A stretch of 64,000 nucleotides of DNA from positions 1,088,249 to 1,152,248 of the forward strand of contig NZ_CP156626.1 in assembly GCF_039852015.1 (NCBI RefSeq), read 5' to 3'. How positions within the stretch are numbered: position 1 is the stretch's first letter; every line of letters begins with the position of its first letter. This document shows positions 61,934-64,000 of the stretch, in pieces. The position numbers and the translations under genes are program-made. The stretch comes from Robbsia sp. KACC 23696 (lineage in GTDB: Bacteria > Pseudomonadota > Gammaproteobacteria > Burkholderiales > Burkholderiaceae). The notes below the pieces were generated by a model that ran no database searches, had not been told where the DNA came from, and saw only the letters and a list, made by a program, of their open reading frames with translations.

Positions 61934-64000
61934 ATGGAACCGACACACACCTTCGGGCCGACAGGCGAGGCGCCGTCGCCGACGACACACGCGGCGGATC
62001 GCGAGACGCCATCGCAGACGCCGGACGGCACCTCGTCACCGCCACCGCCGCCGCGACGTAGTGGCTGGCGGCGCCTGGGCCGAGGCTTGCTTTGGCTGAT
62101 CGCCGTCTTGCTGGTACTGATCGCCGTACTGGCGGGCGCCCTGACGTGGGTCGTGCATACCGAATCCGGCACGCGCGCGGCCTGGCGGGTGGCGACGCAT
62201 GTGCTGGCGGGCCGTTTGTCGGGATCGCTCGACGGCGGAACGTTACAGCGTGGCATCCGAATGCGCGATGTGCGTTGGCACAGCGGCGCGACCGATATCC
62301 GAATCGACCGTCTTGCCGGCCGGTGGCGCCTGCGCCATGTGAACGACGCGCCGGTATTGCCGACGATCGGTGCGCCGCCGCCGATTGCGCTGCCGAGCAT
62401 GTCCGCATCGGGGCCCGTTACATCCGCGGCGGCCGCATCCGGGGTTGCCGCATCCGCGGCCGTCGCACGCCCCGCGCCGTCGAACGATACCGCGCCGTCC
62501 ACTGCCCCGACTACCGCCATCACGCGCCTTCCGCGTTGGCGTTTCGTCGTCGATTATCTGCGGGTGGGCACCGTCGATGTCCGGACCGGGCCATCGAGCA
62601 GCAGCTCGTCCGGTCCGCTATCGATGCCGACATCGCTGCGTGCACCGTTGCAGCTCGACCTGCAGGACATGCAGGTCGAGCGAATCGCACTGCATAGCGG
62701 CATCGGCAACAGTGCGACGGAGACCGATATCGACGCGCTGGTCTTGCATGGCGCCAGCGATGGTCGACATCACGCGCTGGTGTTACAGGGCGTGCGCACA
62801 CCGTATGGCAGCGCCACGGCCGGCCTGGCACTCGATGGCGTCGCGCCGTTCGCGTTGAACGGCAGTCTTCAGGTATCGACCAATGTCAAAACGCAGCCAA
62901 TCCAGGCGACCGCGGCCCTGTCGGGGAATCTCGCGGCGCTGAACGTGCATCTGAATGCCGCCGGCTATAAATTGGCAGCACGCGCGGACGTGGCCGCCAG
63001 TCCGTTTGCCGCGGTGCCGTTCCACGCCGTGTCGATCGCGGCCGATCATATCGATCCGTCGCTCCTCAGCCCCGGCGCACCGTCGGCCGATCTGCGTGTG
63101 CGCGCGCAACTCTCGCCGGTGACAGGGCCGAATACCCCGCACGATACGGCGCCGCACCGCGCCGCGGCGTCCGCGCTCGTTGTCGCCGGCACGATCGATA
63201 TCGACAACGCGATTCCGGGGCAACTCGATGCGAAGCGCCTGCCCTTGGTCAGCGCGCATGCCCAGCTGCGCCTCGACGCGGCACAGCAAGTCATCGAGGC
63301 CTTGCAGATCTCGCTGCTCGACAAGGCCTCCGTAACCGGTGCTGGCCGCTACGCACAGGGCAAGGGGCAACTGGATCTACGCCTGGCCGGCCTCGATTTG
63401 CACGCGATCCACTCGGCGCTGCGCCAGACCGCCTTGGGCGGGGAGGTCGGCGTGCGCCTCGACGGCGCGCGGCAGCAAGTGACATTGCACCTTGCCGATC
63501 CGCGTGCGCGCATCGCGCTGGCCGGAACGGTCAAGGCCGATGCGAAGCAGACCGCGTTCGACGCGGTAAAGTTGAACGCGGGCGATGGCGAACTGCGATT
63601 GGACGGCACGCTCGCACGCGATGCGCGCGCGACATTCGCGTTCAAGGGCATGCTCCGCGATGTCGATCCGCTGGTCTTGCTGGCGGATCAAGCGACGACG
63701 CAAGGTGCCGGCCCGGCCGCGCGCGGCAAGACAAAGGGAGGCACGCGTACGGGCCAATCCGGCAAGGCGCCTGCCGCGTCCGTCGGCGGCAAGCGCATCC
63801 AGGCACGCGTCTCGGGAACGTTCGATGCAACGGGTAATCTGACGCCGGCACTGGCGGCCAAGATCGGCTTTGCCTTGCGTGACAGCGAGTACAACGGCTT
63901 GCCGTTGGACGGCAATGGCACGGTGCAATTGGTCGGTAGTCGGTTGCTGCCGAGCAAGGCGCATCTATCGGTTGCCGGCAATCTGGTCGATCTGAACGGC
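61934..64000 (+). CDS. tamB: translocation and assembly module subunit TamB (DUF490), 3' end beyond window
   Basis: The frame is open from the ATG at 61934 to the window end, 689 codons. A cytoplasmic Pro-rich start is followed by a membrane anchor (LLWLIAVLLVLIAVLAGALT), then the long repetitive beta-strand periplasmic region typical of AsmA/TamB proteins (GTLQRGIRMRDVRWHSGATD, QLDLQDMQVERIALHSG). Ala/Pro/Ser-rich insertions (about residues 150-195) are unusual. It spans the periplasm to meet TamA; the C-terminal DUF490 domain is outside the window. Confidence 0.88.
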   Translation, partial: MEPTHTFGPTGEAPSPTTHAADRETPSQTPDGTSSPPPPPRRSGWRRLGRGLLWLIAVLLVLIAVLAGALTWVVHTESGTRAAWRVATHVLAGRLSGSLDGGTLQRGIRMRDVRWHSGATDIRIDRLAGRWRLRHVNDAPVLPTIGAPPPIALPSMSASGPVTSAAAASGVAASAAVARPAPSNDTAPSTAPTTAITRLPRWRFVVDYLRVGTVDVRTGPSSSSSSGPLSMPTSLRAPLQLDLQDMQVERIALHSGIGNSATETDIDALVLHGASDGRHHALVLQGVRTPYGSATAGLALDGVAPFALNGSLQVSTNVKTQPIQATAALSGNLAALNVHLNAAGYKLAARADVAASPFAAVPFHAVSIAADHIDPSLLSPGAPSADLRVRAQLSPVTGPNTPHDTAPHRAAASALVVAGTIDIDNAIPGQLDAKRLPLVSAHAQLRLDAAQQVIEALQISLLDKASVTGAGRYAQGKGQLDLRLAGLDLHAIHSALRQTALGGEVGVRLDGARQQVTLHLADPRARIALAGTVKADAKQTAFDAVKLNAGDGELRLDGTLARDARATFAFKGMLRDVDPLVLLADQATTQGAGPAARGKTKGGTRTGQSGKAPAASVGGKRIQARVSGTFDATGNLTPALAAKIGFALRDSEYNGLPLDGNGTVQLVGSRLLPSKAHLSVAGNLVDLNG

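Overview
The window is GC-rich DNA typical of a betaproteobacterium of the Burkholderiaceae (Burkholderia, Paraburkholderia or Robbsia-like). The reasons are the gene order panD-panC-scpA-DUF3460, the sulfur operon cysI-DUF934-cysH-cysD-cysN-cobA behind a divergent cysB, the pairing of lptF/lptG with divergent pepA-holC, and an orphan vgrG island. No rRNA gene is present, so the species cannot be fixed.

Layout. 1-4.1 kb: three lysine-catabolic genes that would take 2-aminoadipate semialdehyde through 2-aminoadipate and 2-oxoadipate to D-2-hydroxyglutarate. 4.1-15.4 kb: catabolic and regulatory genes: two TetR/hydrolase pairs with clear palindromic operators, an 8-oxoguanine-deaminase-like amidohydrolase, an M81 (MlrC-like) protein beside a Tat-exported peptide-binding protein, and a LysR regulator divergent from an FAD-linked 2-hydroxyacid dehydrogenase. 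15.5-17.7 kb: small proteins and a HepT-MntA toxin-antitoxin cassette between 159-bp direct repeats that carry the 3' part of tRNA-Leu(CAA) and its terminator. 17.8-26.7 kb: cysB and the sulfate-reduction operon with siroheme genes, followed by a dead MazF/PemK-type toxin gene. 26.3-31.4 kb: sirB/cbiX-like, lptG (with an in-frame 9-bp tandem repeat), lptF, pepA, holC.

31.6-38.7 kb is a type VI secretion accessory island. It has vgrG, a 998-residue modular cell-wall-degrading effector candidate, and two AT-rich genes for exported proteins that are probable immunity factors. 39.1-48.6 kb is a peptide/amino-acid uptake and processing locus: two permeases, a double ATPase, a Tat-type binding protein, an asparaginase, a LysR regulator and a second M81 protein. 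The binding protein and M81 protein are paralogues of those at 7.8-11.0 kb.

48.9-64 kb is mostly housekeeping: lgt, a SIMPL-domain protein, a probable 6S RNA, zapA and a ZapB-like partner, parA, panD, panC, scpA, DUF3460, tamA and the start of tamB. Inside it sits a two-gene accessory insertion at 50.1-53.4 kb. One gene ends in a SsdA/BURPS668_1122-like cytidine-deaminase motif. The other converges on it with overlapping 3' ends and shows a caspase-like His/Cys pattern. These two are the least described genes here and look like secreted effectors.

The best candidates for something new are the deaminase/caspase-like convergent pair, the four-module T6SS effector with its two immunity candidates, and the tRNA-Leu-repeat-flanked HepT-MntA cassette. 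All functional calls were made by eye from sequence and known family motifs; no database search was run.
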